Shown here piece after piece: positions 41,076-49,371 of a stretch of 64,000 nt of DNA; within the stretch, counting starts at the first letter, position 1, and every line of letters starts with the position of its first letter. A program made the position numbers and the translations under genes. Under the pieces are notes generated by a model that made no database searches, was not told the origin of the DNA, and saw only the letters and a list, made by a program, of their open reading frames with translations. The stretch is taken from positions 1,860,001 to 1,924,000 of the forward strand of contig OZ245783.1 in NCBI GenBank assembly GCA_965227875.1, given 5' to 3'. This DNA comes from G965227875 sp965227875. GTDB lineage: Bacteria > Pseudomonadota > Alphaproteobacteria > Rhizobiales > JAJFHC01.

Positions 41076-41810
41076 TCAGGCCGTCGGCGCGTCGACCGGT
41101 TCGAGGCTCGTCCAGTGCGTCATGAAACTGTCGAGCCAGGCCCTCAGCGGCGGGTCGTGCCGCAGGCGGCCCGCGAAGTGCAGGTCGCGGTGCTGGGCCC
41201 CGCGAAGTTCGAACCTGTGCCGGCCGTGGATGGTCCACCGGTGCATCATCGCGAGCGTCAGCTCGGAATGGAACTGGATGCCGTAGGCCTTGCGTCCGTA
41301 GACGAAGGCCTGGTTCTCGAAATGCTCGCTGGTGGCGAGCAGGGTCGCGTCTCCCGGCAGCGTGGCGCCTTCCCGGTGCCACTGGTAGACGTGTTCAGGC
41401 CAGTCGATCAGGGCCTTCCCGGCCTGGGTGGGCGTGATCGGGTAGTAGCCGATCTCCACATGGCCTTCAGGATGTTCGGAGACCTCACCGCCGAGGGTCT
41501 TCACCATCATCTGCGCGCCGAGGCACACCCCGATGAAGGGCTTGTCCTCCGCGAGCGGAACGTTGATCCAGTCGATTTCCCGCTTGATGTAGTCGTCGGG
41601 GTCGTTGGCGCTCATCGGTCCGCCGAAAATGACGGCGCCGTAATGCGCGTCGAGCGTGTCGGGCAGATCGTCGCCCAGCGGCGGCCGCCGGATGTCGAGT
41701 TCGAACCCTGCGGCCCTGAGCCAGTTGCCGATGCGGCCGGGCGTGGACCGTTCCTGGTGCAGCACGATCAGGACCCGGCGGGGCGCGTTTGCGCACCGCG
41801 TGCCGTTCAT
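41076..41810 (-). CDS. class I glutamine amidotransferase-like protein
   Basis: A 244-residue protein with the class I triad: C96 in GVCLGAQM, H181 and E183 in GIQFHSE. FGGPMSAND shapes the oxyanion side. It resembles stand-alone GMP-synthase-like amidotransferases, some of which degrade gamma-glutamyl compounds. It ends a four-gene string on the minus strand, 28 bp after an SDR gene. The start at ATG 41810 avoids overlap and has GGGGAGGA somewhat far upstream. Confidence 0.87.
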   Translation of the reverse strand: MNGTRCANAPRRVLIVLHQERSTPGRIGNWLRAAGFELDIRRPPLGDDLPDTLDAHYGAVIFGGPMSANDPDDYIKREIDWINVPLAEDKPFIGVCLGAQMMVKTLGGEVSEHPEGHVEIGYYPITPTQAGKALIDWPEHVYQWHREGATLPGDATLLATSEHFENQAFVYGRKAYGIQFHSELTLAMMHRWTIHGRHRFELRGAQHRDLHFAGRLRHDPPLRAWLDSFMTHWTSLEPVDAPTA

Positions 41811-41838
41811 GGAAACCGCCGTGTCCTCCCCGGCCACC

Positions 41839-42609
41839 TTATTGAGCACTGAGACCCCCGTCGAGTTTGAGTTCCGCACCAGTCATAAACCGGGATTCAT
41901 CGCTTGCCAAATAGACCACCGCATAGGCCACATCATCGGCCGTCCCGATCCGGCCGAGCGGAACCTGTGCCGCGAGCTTCTTCCTGGTTTCGTCGGGCGC
42001 CTTCCCGCCGACGATCTCGTCCAGCATCCCGGTATCCACGAAGGCCGGGTGAACCGTGTTCGCGCGCACGTCCATGCCTTCGCGTGCGGCCTGAAGCGCG
42101 ACCGACTTCGTCATCAGCCAGACCCCCGCCTTCGCGGCGTTGTAGGCCGCAAGGTTGTGGCCGGCGACGAGACCGGAGATGGACGAGATGTTCACGATCG
42201 AGCCCGGCGCGTGGCCGCGCATGCGCTCGAGCGCCGCACGGCAACCGAGGAAGACCGACGTGAGGTCCGTGTCGATCACCTGACGGAAGGTGTCCGGATC
42301 CGTCTCCGTCACCGTGCCGAGCCGGCAGATGCCCGCGCTGTTGACCAGCACGTTCAAACCCTCCATGGCGTTTTCGGCATAGGCGACCGCGTCGGTCCAC
42401 TGGTCTTCCCGCGTCACATCGTGGCGGCAGAAGAAAACGCGCCCGGGATGATCCTTCTTCAGGCTCGCCGCCTGATCCGAAACCAGCGTTTCGTTGATGT
42501 CGCTGAGCGTGACCGCGGCGCCTTCACGGGCCATCATCCGGGCGCAGGCGAGACCGATCCCCGAGGCTGCGCCGGTGACCAGCGCCTTCTTGCCGTCGAG
42601 ACGTCCCAT
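41839..42609 (-). CDS. SDR family oxidoreductase (classical, NAD(P)H)
   Basis: A 256-residue dehydrogenase with TGAASGIG, NSAG, catalytic YNAAK and the Ser in NISSISG. C-terminal segment ELKLDGGLSAQ is typical of classical SDRs. I start at ATG 42609 with GGGGA upstream; a GTG two codons earlier is possible. It follows another SDR gene by 12 bp and precedes the amidotransferase, so they are probably cotranscribed. Substrate unknown. Confidence 0.9.
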   Translation of the reverse strand: MGRLDGKKALVTGAASGIGLACARMMAREGAAVTLSDINETLVSDQAASLKKDHPGRVFFCRHDVTREDQWTDAVAYAENAMEGLNVLVNSAGICRLGTVTETDPDTFRQVIDTDLTSVFLGCRAALERMRGHAPGSIVNISSISGLVAGHNLAAYNAAKAGVWLMTKSVALQAAREGMDVRANTVHPAFVDTGMLDEIVGGKAPDETRKKLAAQVPLGRIGTADDVAYAVVYLASDESRFMTGAELKLDGGLSAQ

Positions 42610-42621
42610 GGCCACTCCCCG

Positions 42622-43443
42622 CTATTTCCGGCGCGACTGGATGAAAGCGACGACCGGCAGCAGCACGCTGCGCGGCACCAGCGGGGCGACCAGCTTGGTC
42701 AGCTTGTTCGCGAACCCGGGCACCACCGTGCGGCGGCCCTTGAGAAATCCCTCGTAGCCCATCTCGGCCACCGCCTGCGCCGTCATCGCGGGCGCCGAAC
42801 CGAGCAGCCGCGTCTCGTTGATACCGGCCGCAGCCTGGAAACCGGTGCGCACCGGCCCCGGACACACCGCGGTCGCCGTGACGCCGGTCCCCTTCAACTC
42901 GGTGGCGAGCGCTTCGGTGAAGGAGAGGACATAGGCCTTGGTGGCGTAGTAGACCGCCATGTTCGGTCCCGGCAGGAAGGCCGCGGTGGAGGCGACGTTG
43001 ATGATTCCGCCCCGGCCGGCCTCGACCATGCCGTCGAGATAGCGCAGCGAGAGTTCCGTCAGCACACGGATGTTGAGGTCGATCATCTGGAGCTGTCTGT
43101 CGCGATCGAGGGACGCCGACGCACCGACGAGGCCGAAGCCCGCATTGTTGACGATGACCTCCGGCCGTACGCCGATGCGTTCGAGTTCCCGGTCGATCTC
43201 GTCGACCGCGTCCGGCTGCGAAAGGTCGAGATTGATCGTTGCCACCGGCAGGTCGTGACGCGCGGTGATGAGGCCCGACACGCGCGACAGCTCGGAATTG
43301 TTCCGCGCCACCAGAACGAGAGAATAGCCGTCGGCCGCCAGGCGCACGGCGAAGGCTTCGCCGATGCCGCCGGAACCGCCGGTGACCAGCGCGACCTTGC
43401 GCTCGGGTTTGCCGTCCTCTCCGGACGTGTTCTCGTCGCTCAT
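42622..43443 (-). CDS. SDR family oxidoreductase (DltE/YqjQ-like)
   Basis: A 273-residue dehydrogenase with TGGSGGIG, NNAGFG, YYATKAYV and the Ser in NVASTAAF. The C-terminal region, with PGFANKLTKLVAPLVPRSVLLPVVAFIQSRRK, is hydrophobic and basic, suggesting membrane association as in the DltE-like group. It starts 7 bp after the TerB stop. Substrate unknown; a lipid-like molecule is plausible. Confidence 0.9.
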   Translation of the reverse strand: MSDENTSGEDGKPERKVALVTGGSGGIGEAFAVRLAADGYSLVLVARNNSELSRVSGLITARHDLPVATINLDLSQPDAVDEIDRELERIGVRPEVIVNNAGFGLVGASASLDRDRQLQMIDLNIRVLTELSLRYLDGMVEAGRGGIINVASTAAFLPGPNMAVYYATKAYVLSFTEALATELKGTGVTATAVCPGPVRTGFQAAAGINETRLLGSAPAMTAQAVAEMGYEGFLKGRRTVVPGFANKLTKLVAPLVPRSVLLPVVAFIQSRRK

Positions 43444-43450
43444 TGCCGCG

Positions 43451-43909
43451 TTACTGCCTTGCCTGCAGGTCCGCTTCCACGGCCTTGCGGAGGATTACCC
43501 TGTCCCGGGTGGAAACCCCCAGGAGTTCCGCCACCCGCCAGACGAGGTTCGACTCGTACTCGTCGAGCTCACCGTCGGCCAGCACCACTTCCCACAGCAT
43601 GCGCACGACGCCGCAGCGCCCCGGATGGTCGAGTTCCTGGGCGATGGTCGACGTGTAGCGGTAGAGATCGACAGCCTCCGCATCGCTCTTCTCGGCTTCG
43701 CGCACGAGCCATTCCGTCTCGAAGTCGGAAAGTTCGAAACGCTTCTGCAGGAGATTGCGCAGCCTGTTGTTTTCCACGTTCTGCCGCTCGCCATCGATAC
43801 GGCAGGCATGGACCAGCAGGGCGGCGAGCGCCGTCTTGAAGTCCATCTGCTCTTCCGGCTCGCCGGTCGTAAAGACGGAATTGAAGACTTCGGCGAGCTT
43901 GTCGAACAT
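43451..43909 (-). CDS. TerB family protein
   Basis: A 152-residue alpha-helical protein of the tellurite-resistance TerB/DjlA-like fold. Two acidic metal-binding turns are visible: CRIDGERQNVENNRL and LADGELDEYESNLVWRVAELLGV. No other ter genes are near, so tellurite resistance should not be inferred; stand-alone TerB proteins are usually linked to membrane-stress functions. It heads the string TerB-SDR-SDR-amidotransferase. Confidence 0.88.
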   Translation of the reverse strand: MFDKLAEVFNSVFTTGEPEEQMDFKTALAALLVHACRIDGERQNVENNRLRNLLQKRFELSDFETEWLVREAEKSDAEAVDLYRYTSTIAQELDHPGRCGVVRMLWEVVLADGELDEYESNLVWRVAELLGVSTRDRVILRKAVEADLQARQ

Positions 43910-43981
43910 GGTGGCTGTCTGTCCGGAAATTTGCGGGATGATGATTGAAGATTAGGCAGTGACGTGACGCGCTTCAAGCGG

Positions 43982-45556
43982 TCATTGTCCGGAAGGGCGT
44001 GCCCGGGCGGCTTTTTCCGGCTCTCGGCGGTAGATGTCGTACCAGGCGCCGGCCCCGGATTTGCGGTACTGCGACCACAGCCGGGCGAATTCCGGATCCT
44101 CGCGGAGAAATTCGACATAGTCGAACCGGGTCCCTCCGAAATAGCTCTTGTGCCGCCGCGTATCGACGATCACCGTGTCCGGACGCGCCCGCTCGAAATC
44201 CTCGAGCACGGTCCGCCGCATATAGGCCTCGATGGCCGCGAGGCGCGCGTCCCCGGCCCGTTCCCGCGCCGGATGCTGGGCAAGGCCCGGAAGGAGCCAG
44301 AGGGCGGGGAAGCGCGAGGCCCACTGTGCCCCGACCATGTCGACGAGCGGAAAGCCGGCCCACACGTGCGCGGAAAAGACGTAGAGCGACTTGACCTGTC
44401 CCGTGGCCGCGAGGCTGCGTGCGATCTCGTCCTGCCTCCTGGTGTCGTAGAGCCCCGACGCCGACCCGGCTGCGGCGATGACGACCATGGTCGCGGCGGC
44501 CGCACAGGACGCCAGCCCGGACAATCCGGATTTCTGTTCACCGCGGAGGTACCTGTCGACGGCGGCCGTCAGGACCATGGCGGCCGCGAGCCCCATGGCC
44601 GGATACATCTGGTATTGCCAGCCCTTCATCTGGACGAGGTAGGCCACGGCGAACCCCGTGCCCGCGACGGCGCAGACGCGGCCGAACGCTGTCAGATGCC
44701 CGCGCCAGGCAAACACCAGGCCGGCCCCGAGGACCAGGGCGGCGACCGGAAAGGGCAGACGCGTGAACACGGTCGCCGCAGGATGACCGTAGGACTGGTT
44801 GTAGACCGCCGAGGCATAGGGAACGATCACGTCCGGATAGGCCGGCGTGAACCGGAAGATGACCGCCACGTAAGCCAGCGTTCCTGCCGCGATCGCCAGG
44901 TTTTCCGTCCGGAACGCCGCCCGGATCCTCCGGTTGTGCAGAAGGAAAGTGCATTCCAGGAGCAGCGGGACGGCATAAAAGTGCGGTTTGAGCGCAAGCC
45001 CCAGGACGGCGGCGAGCCCTGCGACCGCCGCCTCCATCCTGCCCACCGGTGCGCCGGCCCATCGCAGCCCCGTGAGCGCGAGATAGGGCATGAGGAAGAT
45101 GAGCGCCATGTGCTCGCGCTGACCGAAATCCGCGCCGGGCAGAACCGTCACCACGAAAAGCAGACCCGCGAGCAGGCCCTGGTAGGCCGGGCCCGAATAC
45201 CCGAGGCGGCTCAGGAAGCGCCCGCTCGCAAGGATGGAGGCGCCGGCGAGCACCAGCATCCAGGCGACGAAGGCAGACGAAGCGGCGATGCCGGCAAGCC
45301 GTGCGAACGCCACCGGCGGAACGGTCAGGTAGAACGCGAGCGGCGGGTTGACCTCGACAATGTCGATGTAGAGCGCCGCCCCGTCGAGCATCCTTTCAGT
45401 GGCATTGAGATACCAGGATGTGTCGTGGTTGAGGGGGGCGTCGAACCGGACCGCGAAGACCGCAAGGAGCAAGAGGAGCACGAACCCCGCGAAACCCGTC
45501 GATACGGCAGGCCGCCCGGCCGCACGCAGCACATCTCCGGCGTCGGTCGCGGTCAT
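43982..45556 (-). CDS. membrane glycosyltransferase, GT39/ArnT-like (GT-C fold)
   Basis: A 524-residue inner-membrane protein with about ten to eleven hydrophobic segments. The first periplasmic loop after TM1 carries the GT-C type acidic motif region LNHDTSWYLNATERMLDGAALYIDIVEVNPPLAFYL. The C-terminal 120 residues are soluble. Such enzymes transfer a sugar from a polyprenyl-phosphate donor in the periplasm. The neighbouring GT2, GtrA and methyltransferase genes fit that scheme. ATG 45556 has GGGAGG upstream and lies 5 bp after the GtrA stop. Acceptor unknown. Confidence 0.83.
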   Translation of the reverse strand: MTATDAGDVLRAAGRPAVSTGFAGFVLLLLLAVFAVRFDAPLNHDTSWYLNATERMLDGAALYIDIVEVNPPLAFYLTVPPVAFARLAGIAASSAFVAWMLVLAGASILASGRFLSRLGYSGPAYQGLLAGLLFVVTVLPGADFGQREHMALIFLMPYLALTGLRWAGAPVGRMEAAVAGLAAVLGLALKPHFYAVPLLLECTFLLHNRRIRAAFRTENLAIAAGTLAYVAVIFRFTPAYPDVIVPYASAVYNQSYGHPAATVFTRLPFPVAALVLGAGLVFAWRGHLTAFGRVCAVAGTGFAVAYLVQMKGWQYQMYPAMGLAAAMVLTAAVDRYLRGEQKSGLSGLASCAAAATMVVIAAAGSASGLYDTRRQDEIARSLAATGQVKSLYVFSAHVWAGFPLVDMVGAQWASRFPALWLLPGLAQHPARERAGDARLAAIEAYMRRTVLEDFERARPDTVIVDTRRHKSYFGGTRFDYVEFLREDPEFARLWSQYRKSGAGAWYDIYRREPEKAARARPSGQ

Positions 45557-45561
45557 TTCGC

Positions 45562-45972
45562 TCAGGCCTCCCGGCTGGCGGTCCCCGCCGCCGGGGCAAA
45601 GGCCCAGGCCCGGGCGGCGACGAAGTTGGCCACCGGTACGATGAAGACGACGCCCGCCATGGACACCGCGAAGGGCAGGCCGAAATGGCCCGTCATCACA
45701 TGGACGATGCTCTGGGTGAGCGCCAGACCGAAGAGCGAAACGGCGAGAAACCGTCCTAGCGTCTGGCGGTGCGGGGCGCGGCTTTCGAAGGTCCATCCCC
45801 GGTTGCCCATGTAGGAGACCACGAACCCGCCGGCGAAACCGGTCATGTTGGCCAGGGCCGGCGTGGCACCGAAAAGCCCGTGTGCGGCCAGCGCCAGGAT
45901 CACGTGCGTGGCCGTGGCGGCGATGCCGACCGCGCCGAATCGCATGATCGAGAGGCCCAGCGGCACGCTCAT
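45562..45972 (-). CDS. GtrA family membrane protein
   Basis: A 136-residue protein with four hydrophobic segments, the length and layout of GtrA. FGAVGIAATATHVILAL begins TM1 and SYMGNRGWTFE is the family's central motif. GtrA proteins are proposed to flip polyprenyl-phosphate-linked sugars. ATG 45972 overlaps the methyltransferase stop by 4 bp (ATGA), so it is translationally coupled in the glycan cluster. Confidence 0.92.
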   Translation of the reverse strand: MSVPLGLSIMRFGAVGIAATATHVILALAAHGLFGATPALANMTGFAGGFVVSYMGNRGWTFESRAPHRQTLGRFLAVSLFGLALTQSIVHVMTGHFGLPFAVSMAGVVFIVPVANFVAARAWAFAPAAGTASREA

Positions 45973-46703
45973 GCCGGGTTTTCCGCAACCGCGATCAGGG
46001 ACACGCCGATCGGGAAGGAAACCCGGGCGAGCAGTCTGTGTTCGAGGGAAAACAGCCAGGTCAGCGCCCGGTTCACCACGGGACCGGGCATGCTGTCGTC
46101 GGCGGCGTCTTCCCGCCCGGCCAGTTTCTTGAGCACCCGGACGCCGGCGATGAGCGGAAAGAGCAGCGTGTTGAAGTAGCTCATCCGGACGATCCGGAAC
46201 CCCGCGGCCTCGAGGACGGACGAAAGCCCGGTGCGGGTGTAGCGCCGGAAATGATGGTGCACCTCGTCGTGGCGGCTCCACAGCCAGGGCAGCGCCGGCA
46301 CGGTGATCAGGATCCGCCCGCCGGGCGCCAGCCGGCGTCGCAGCGCCTCGAGACTTTCCAGGTCCCGTTCGACGTGCTCCAGCACGTCGAGCATGACCAC
46401 CACGTCGAACCGGGTGTCGCCGAAGGGAATGCCATCCGGCAGGTGTCCCTGCGATATCGCCCCGTCATGTTTAGCGGCCGCCGAGGCGCGCGCGCCCTCC
46501 GACGGCTCGAAGGCGTGGACGTCGCCGAAGCCCGCCAGCATGGCGAGATTCCCACCGGTACCGCACCCCGCCTCGAGGATCGAGGGACGGGCGGCGTCCG
46601 GGCAGCTTTGCTTCAGGAAGGCGCTGACGATCCGCCGCCTCGCCACGAACCACCAGTGGCCCGCTTCCAGCGCGTTCATGCGGCTGTAGACGTTTTCTTC
46701 CAT
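45969..46703 (-). CDS. SAM-dependent methyltransferase of the glycan cluster
   Basis: A 244-residue class I methyltransferase. N-terminal NVYSRMNALEAGHWWFVARRRIV is typical of cluster methyltransferases. SAM motif I is LEAGCGTGGN, and LDVLEHVERDLESL and APGGRILITVPALPWLWSRHDEVHHH follow. The start overlaps the GT2 gene by 28 bp, with GGAGGACGA before the ATG. It probably methylates a sugar or lipid intermediate made by its neighbours. Confidence 0.9.
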   Translation of the reverse strand: MEENVYSRMNALEAGHWWFVARRRIVSAFLKQSCPDAARPSILEAGCGTGGNLAMLAGFGDVHAFEPSEGARASAAAKHDGAISQGHLPDGIPFGDTRFDVVVMLDVLEHVERDLESLEALRRRLAPGGRILITVPALPWLWSRHDEVHHHFRRYTRTGLSSVLEAAGFRIVRMSYFNTLLFPLIAGVRVLKKLAGREDAADDSMPGPVVNRALTWLFSLEHRLLARVSFPIGVSLIAVAENPA

Positions 46704-47695
46704 TCGTCCTCCGGGCGGGCGGGTTCGCCGATACCGTAGTTGCGGTTGATCAGATAGAGCGGGCGGTTCTGCACCTCGGCGAAGATCCGGCCGAGATATT
46801 CGCCAAGGATGCCGAGCGCGAAGATGTTTATGCCGCCGAGCAGGAGCACGGCGACCATGATCGAGGCATAGCCCGGCACGTCGACGCCGTAGACGGCCGT
46901 GCGGACGACGAGAAAGCCGGCATAGAGAAAGGCCAGAAGCGCGATGGTCGACCCGGCATAGGTCCAGATCCGCAGCGGCACCGAGCTTCCCGAGACGATG
47001 CCGTCGATGGCGAAGTTCCAGAGTTTCCAGTAGTTCCACTTTGTTTCGCCCGCCGCGCGCGCCGGACGGCTGTATTCGACGCCGGTCTGGCGGAAGCCGA
47101 CCCAGGCGAACATGCCCTTCATGAAGCGGTTGCGCTCGGGCATCTGGCGCAGCACGTCGACCACCTTGCGGTCCATGAGCCGGAAGTCGCCGGTGTTCTG
47201 CGGAATGTGCACGTCGGCGATCGCGTTGTGGAACCGGTAGAAGAGGCCGGCGGTGAGGCGCTTGGCGAAACTGTCCGCATCCCGCGCCGAACGCTGAGCG
47301 TAGACCACCTCGTAGCCTTCCTGCCACCGCGCATGAAGATCCGCGATGACTTCCGGCGGGTCCTGCAGGTCGGCATCCATGGGCACCACGGCGCGGCCGG
47401 AGGCGTGGTCGAGACCTGCGGTCAGCGCCACGTCCTTCCCGAAATTGCGCGACAGGACGATGATCTTGACGCGTTCGTCCCGCTGCCGTTCGACGATGAG
47501 GCCGGCCAGCGTCGCGTCGGTGCTGCCGTCGTCGACGCAGACGATCTCGTAGTCGGACGTGATGTCCTCGAGCACCGGCTTCAGGCGGTCGAAGAGGACC
47601 GCCAGCCCGTTCTGCTCGTTATGCATCGGAATGACGACCGACAACTCGGGACCACCGGCGCCGTCTTTCGCAGCCGACCGGGACAGATGACGCAT
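46676..47695 (-). CDS. GT2 glycosyltransferase, polyprenyl-phosphate sugar synthase-like
   Basis: A 339-residue enzyme. The GT-A catalytic domain shows SVVIPMHNEQ, CVDDGSTD, VPMDADLQDPPE and QNTGDFRLMDR. Two C-terminal TM helices (about 225-300) precede the GEYLGRIFAEVQNRPLYLI tail. This is the GtrB/ArnC-like group that loads a sugar onto undecaprenyl phosphate. It is the first gene of the cluster GT2, methyltransferase, GtrA, GT39-like. I use ATG 47695, preceded by GGGGAG; a GTG six codons earlier is possible. Confidence 0.92.
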   Translation of the reverse strand: MRHLSRSAAKDGAGGPELSVVIPMHNEQNGLAVLFDRLKPVLEDITSDYEIVCVDDGSTDATLAGLIVERQRDERVKIIVLSRNFGKDVALTAGLDHASGRAVVPMDADLQDPPEVIADLHARWQEGYEVVYAQRSARDADSFAKRLTAGLFYRFHNAIADVHIPQNTGDFRLMDRKVVDVLRQMPERNRFMKGMFAWVGFRQTGVEYSRPARAAGETKWNYWKLWNFAIDGIVSGSSVPLRIWTYAGSTIALLAFLYAGFLVVRTAVYGVDVPGYASIMVAVLLLGGINIFALGILGEYLGRIFAEVQNRPLYLINRNYGIGEPARPEDEWKKTSTAA

Positions 47696-47807
47696 GACAG
47701 ACTCCCCGCGCACTAGAAGAAACGAGGATAGTCGCAGCGCCTTAAGATTGCGTTTCAGCGGAATTCGGGCGAATTGATTCGCAAAACGGCCATTCGTGTC
47801 GTATTAT

Positions 47808-47843
47808 ATTTATCATGACGATCATCAGGGCTGAATGATAAAT
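47808..47843. promoter_or_regulatory. 9-bp inverted repeat upstream of the HTH-deaminase-like gene
   Basis: ATTTATCAT (47808-47816) and ATGATAAAT (47835-47843) are perfect complements with an 18-bp spacer. They lie in an AT-rich stretch that holds TATTAT/TATATT -10-like sequences (47804-47810), 72 bp before the ATG of a HigA-like HTH gene. It fits an autoregulatory operator; a hairpin role is also possible. Confidence 0.6.
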
Positions 47844-47915
47844 AAATTTAGCGTCCGGACGCTTCCCGCCCCCAATATCTAGTGTGCACGTACCGCGTAG
47901 GAGTCTGTAACAGCG

Positions 47916-49232
47916 ATGAACCGGGAAAGTACGGCCATGTCCGGAACCGGCGAGAACCACCTTACGGCCGGGGAGTTCCTGCGCCAGGAGATGACCCGGC
48001 TCGGGCTGGACCAGATCAAGCTCGCCGCCACGGTCAAGGTGTCCCGCCAGACGGTCAACAACATCATCAACGGACGCCAGAGCATATCGCGCGCCATGGC
48101 GGCGAAACTCGCCGACCTGACCGGACGCACCTCCGACTTCTGGCTGATGTCGCGCTTTCCCGCCGCCGGTGATCCGTCATGGGCCCATGGCACGGATGCC
48201 CCGTCAGGCCCGGTCAGGCTCGAAGCCCGGCGCCCCGCCCCGGCGGAAGGCCCCTCCGTGCTGGTCGACTGGCAGATCACGGACGCCGTGGACCGGGATG
48301 TCATTGGCATCGACCCCTTCGATCCGGCGAATGTCAGGTCGGCGTCCGTCGACCTCACGCTCGACGACTTCGTGCTCGTGGCCGACGGCTCCACCCGCGA
48401 CATTTCCGGCGAGGGCAGCGTCTACATGCTCCCGGCCGGCCAGACGGTCTATGTCAACACGGTCGAGGAGATCAGCTTTCCCGACCATGTCATCGGCCGC
48501 GTCGGCGCGATGACGGAACTTGCGCGCTACGGCATCTTTCTCGCCCACGGGTTCCAGATCGACCCCGGATTCCGCGGACAACTGCAGTTCTGCCTGTTCA
48601 ATGCCGGATCGGGCGATTTCCCCCTGTCGGCGGGCCAGCGTATCATCAGCCTCGAGATATGCCCGCTCGCGGCGCCGCCGAAACAGCCCTGGCACGGGGA
48701 GGGCGCGAAGATTTCCGACCAGCGCGACGAGGTGCACCAGTTCTTCCGGCTGTCGCGCGCCGGCAATGTCTGCGCGGGCGCCCTGCGCGAAAGGCTGCTC
48801 GCTGCGGTGGAAACCGAACGCACCGGCGATCGCGTCGTCGCGCGGGTTCCCGCCCTGAAGATAGAGCTCGTGGGCCACGAGACCGGCCAACTCGCCGAAA
48901 ACGCCGTCGACATGGCCTTCGACATGCTCTCCGCCGCGGATCTCGTCAACGATACCGGCGACCGCCATGTCTCCATGATCCGCAGTTTTTTCGAGGATAC
49001 GCTGGGCGCGGTCCTGTTCGACGCCGACCAGGTCTCCGCGGCCCTGGCGCTGCTTGGCGCCAAACCCGCGAAGGAGGGGCGTTCGGCCTACAGGTTCAGC
49101 GACGGATCGACCACGATCGTCGCGCTGCCCGGCGCGGGCGCACAGGTGCCGTTCGGCAATTTCGCCCTTCAGGTCGGCCTCGATGTCGCCGGCCTCGCGG
49201 CCGCACTGACCCGGCCGTCGGTCATGGCGTGA
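47916..49232 (+). CDS. HigA-like HTH fused to a dCTP-deaminase/dUTPase-like domain
   Basis: A 438-residue three-part protein. Residues 15-80 are an XRE/HigA-type HTH (AGEFLRQEMTRLGLDQIKLAATVKVSRQTVNNIINGRQSI, ending in DFWL). Residues about 110-265 look like the trimeric dCTP-deaminase/dUTPase fold: IDPFDPANVRSASVDLTL, then HVIGRVGAMTELARYGIFLA and FQIDPGFRGQLQFCLFNAG, then SAGQRIISLEI. Aligned by eye to E. coli Dcd, the catalytic glutamate position (LEFYN) is C226 and the GRSS serine is changed, while the LAR arginine is kept. Residues 270-438 are an unrecognised C-terminal domain. No HigB toxin is adjacent. A nucleotide-sensing regulator is my inference. Confidence 0.75.
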   Translation: MNRESTAMSGTGENHLTAGEFLRQEMTRLGLDQIKLAATVKVSRQTVNNIINGRQSISRAMAAKLADLTGRTSDFWLMSRFPAAGDPSWAHGTDAPSGPVRLEARRPAPAEGPSVLVDWQITDAVDRDVIGIDPFDPANVRSASVDLTLDDFVLVADGSTRDISGEGSVYMLPAGQTVYVNTVEEISFPDHVIGRVGAMTELARYGIFLAHGFQIDPGFRGQLQFCLFNAGSGDFPLSAGQRIISLEICPLAAPPKQPWHGEGAKISDQRDEVHQFFRLSRAGNVCAGALRERLLAAVETERTGDRVVARVPALKIELVGHETGQLAENAVDMAFDMLSAADLVNDTGDRHVSMIRSFFEDTLGAVLFDADQVSAALALLGAKPAKEGRSAYRFSDGSTTIVALPGAGAQVPFGNFALQVGLDVAGLAAALTRPSVMA

Positions 49233-49276
49233 CGCCGGCAAGCGGTTATCCACAGGTGTAAAGTTATTCTGGTAGT

Positions 49277-49297
49277 GTGTCAAAAATAATTTGACAC
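49277..49297. promoter_or_regulatory. perfect 8-bp palindrome ahead of the oxygenase-like gene
   Basis: GTGTCAAA (49277-49284) and TTTGACAC (49290-49297) flank AATAA. It lies 75 bp before the ATG at 49372. The second arm contains TTGACA, which could be a -35 element, so a bound regulator would block it. No convincing -10 is seen 17 bp on. Confidence 0.65.
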
Positions 49298-49371
49298 GTC
49301 GCGTTTTCATTAACAGACTGTAAAAGAAGCCGGCAGGAGCCGGCGGGTAATCCAGTCAGGAAACAGCGATC

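Noticed and set aside
41656..43839. 727-residue plus-strand frame across two SDR genes
   Set aside because: Antisense of two intact genes and the intergenic gaps between them; not a gene.
43451..43909. tellurite-resistance operon
   Set aside because: Only TerB is present; no terC, terD, terZ or telA-like genes are nearby.
47714..47915. a HigB toxin gene upstream of the HigA-like domain
   Set aside because: No ORF of suitable size lies in the 200-bp gap, and the genes on either side are unrelated to HigB.
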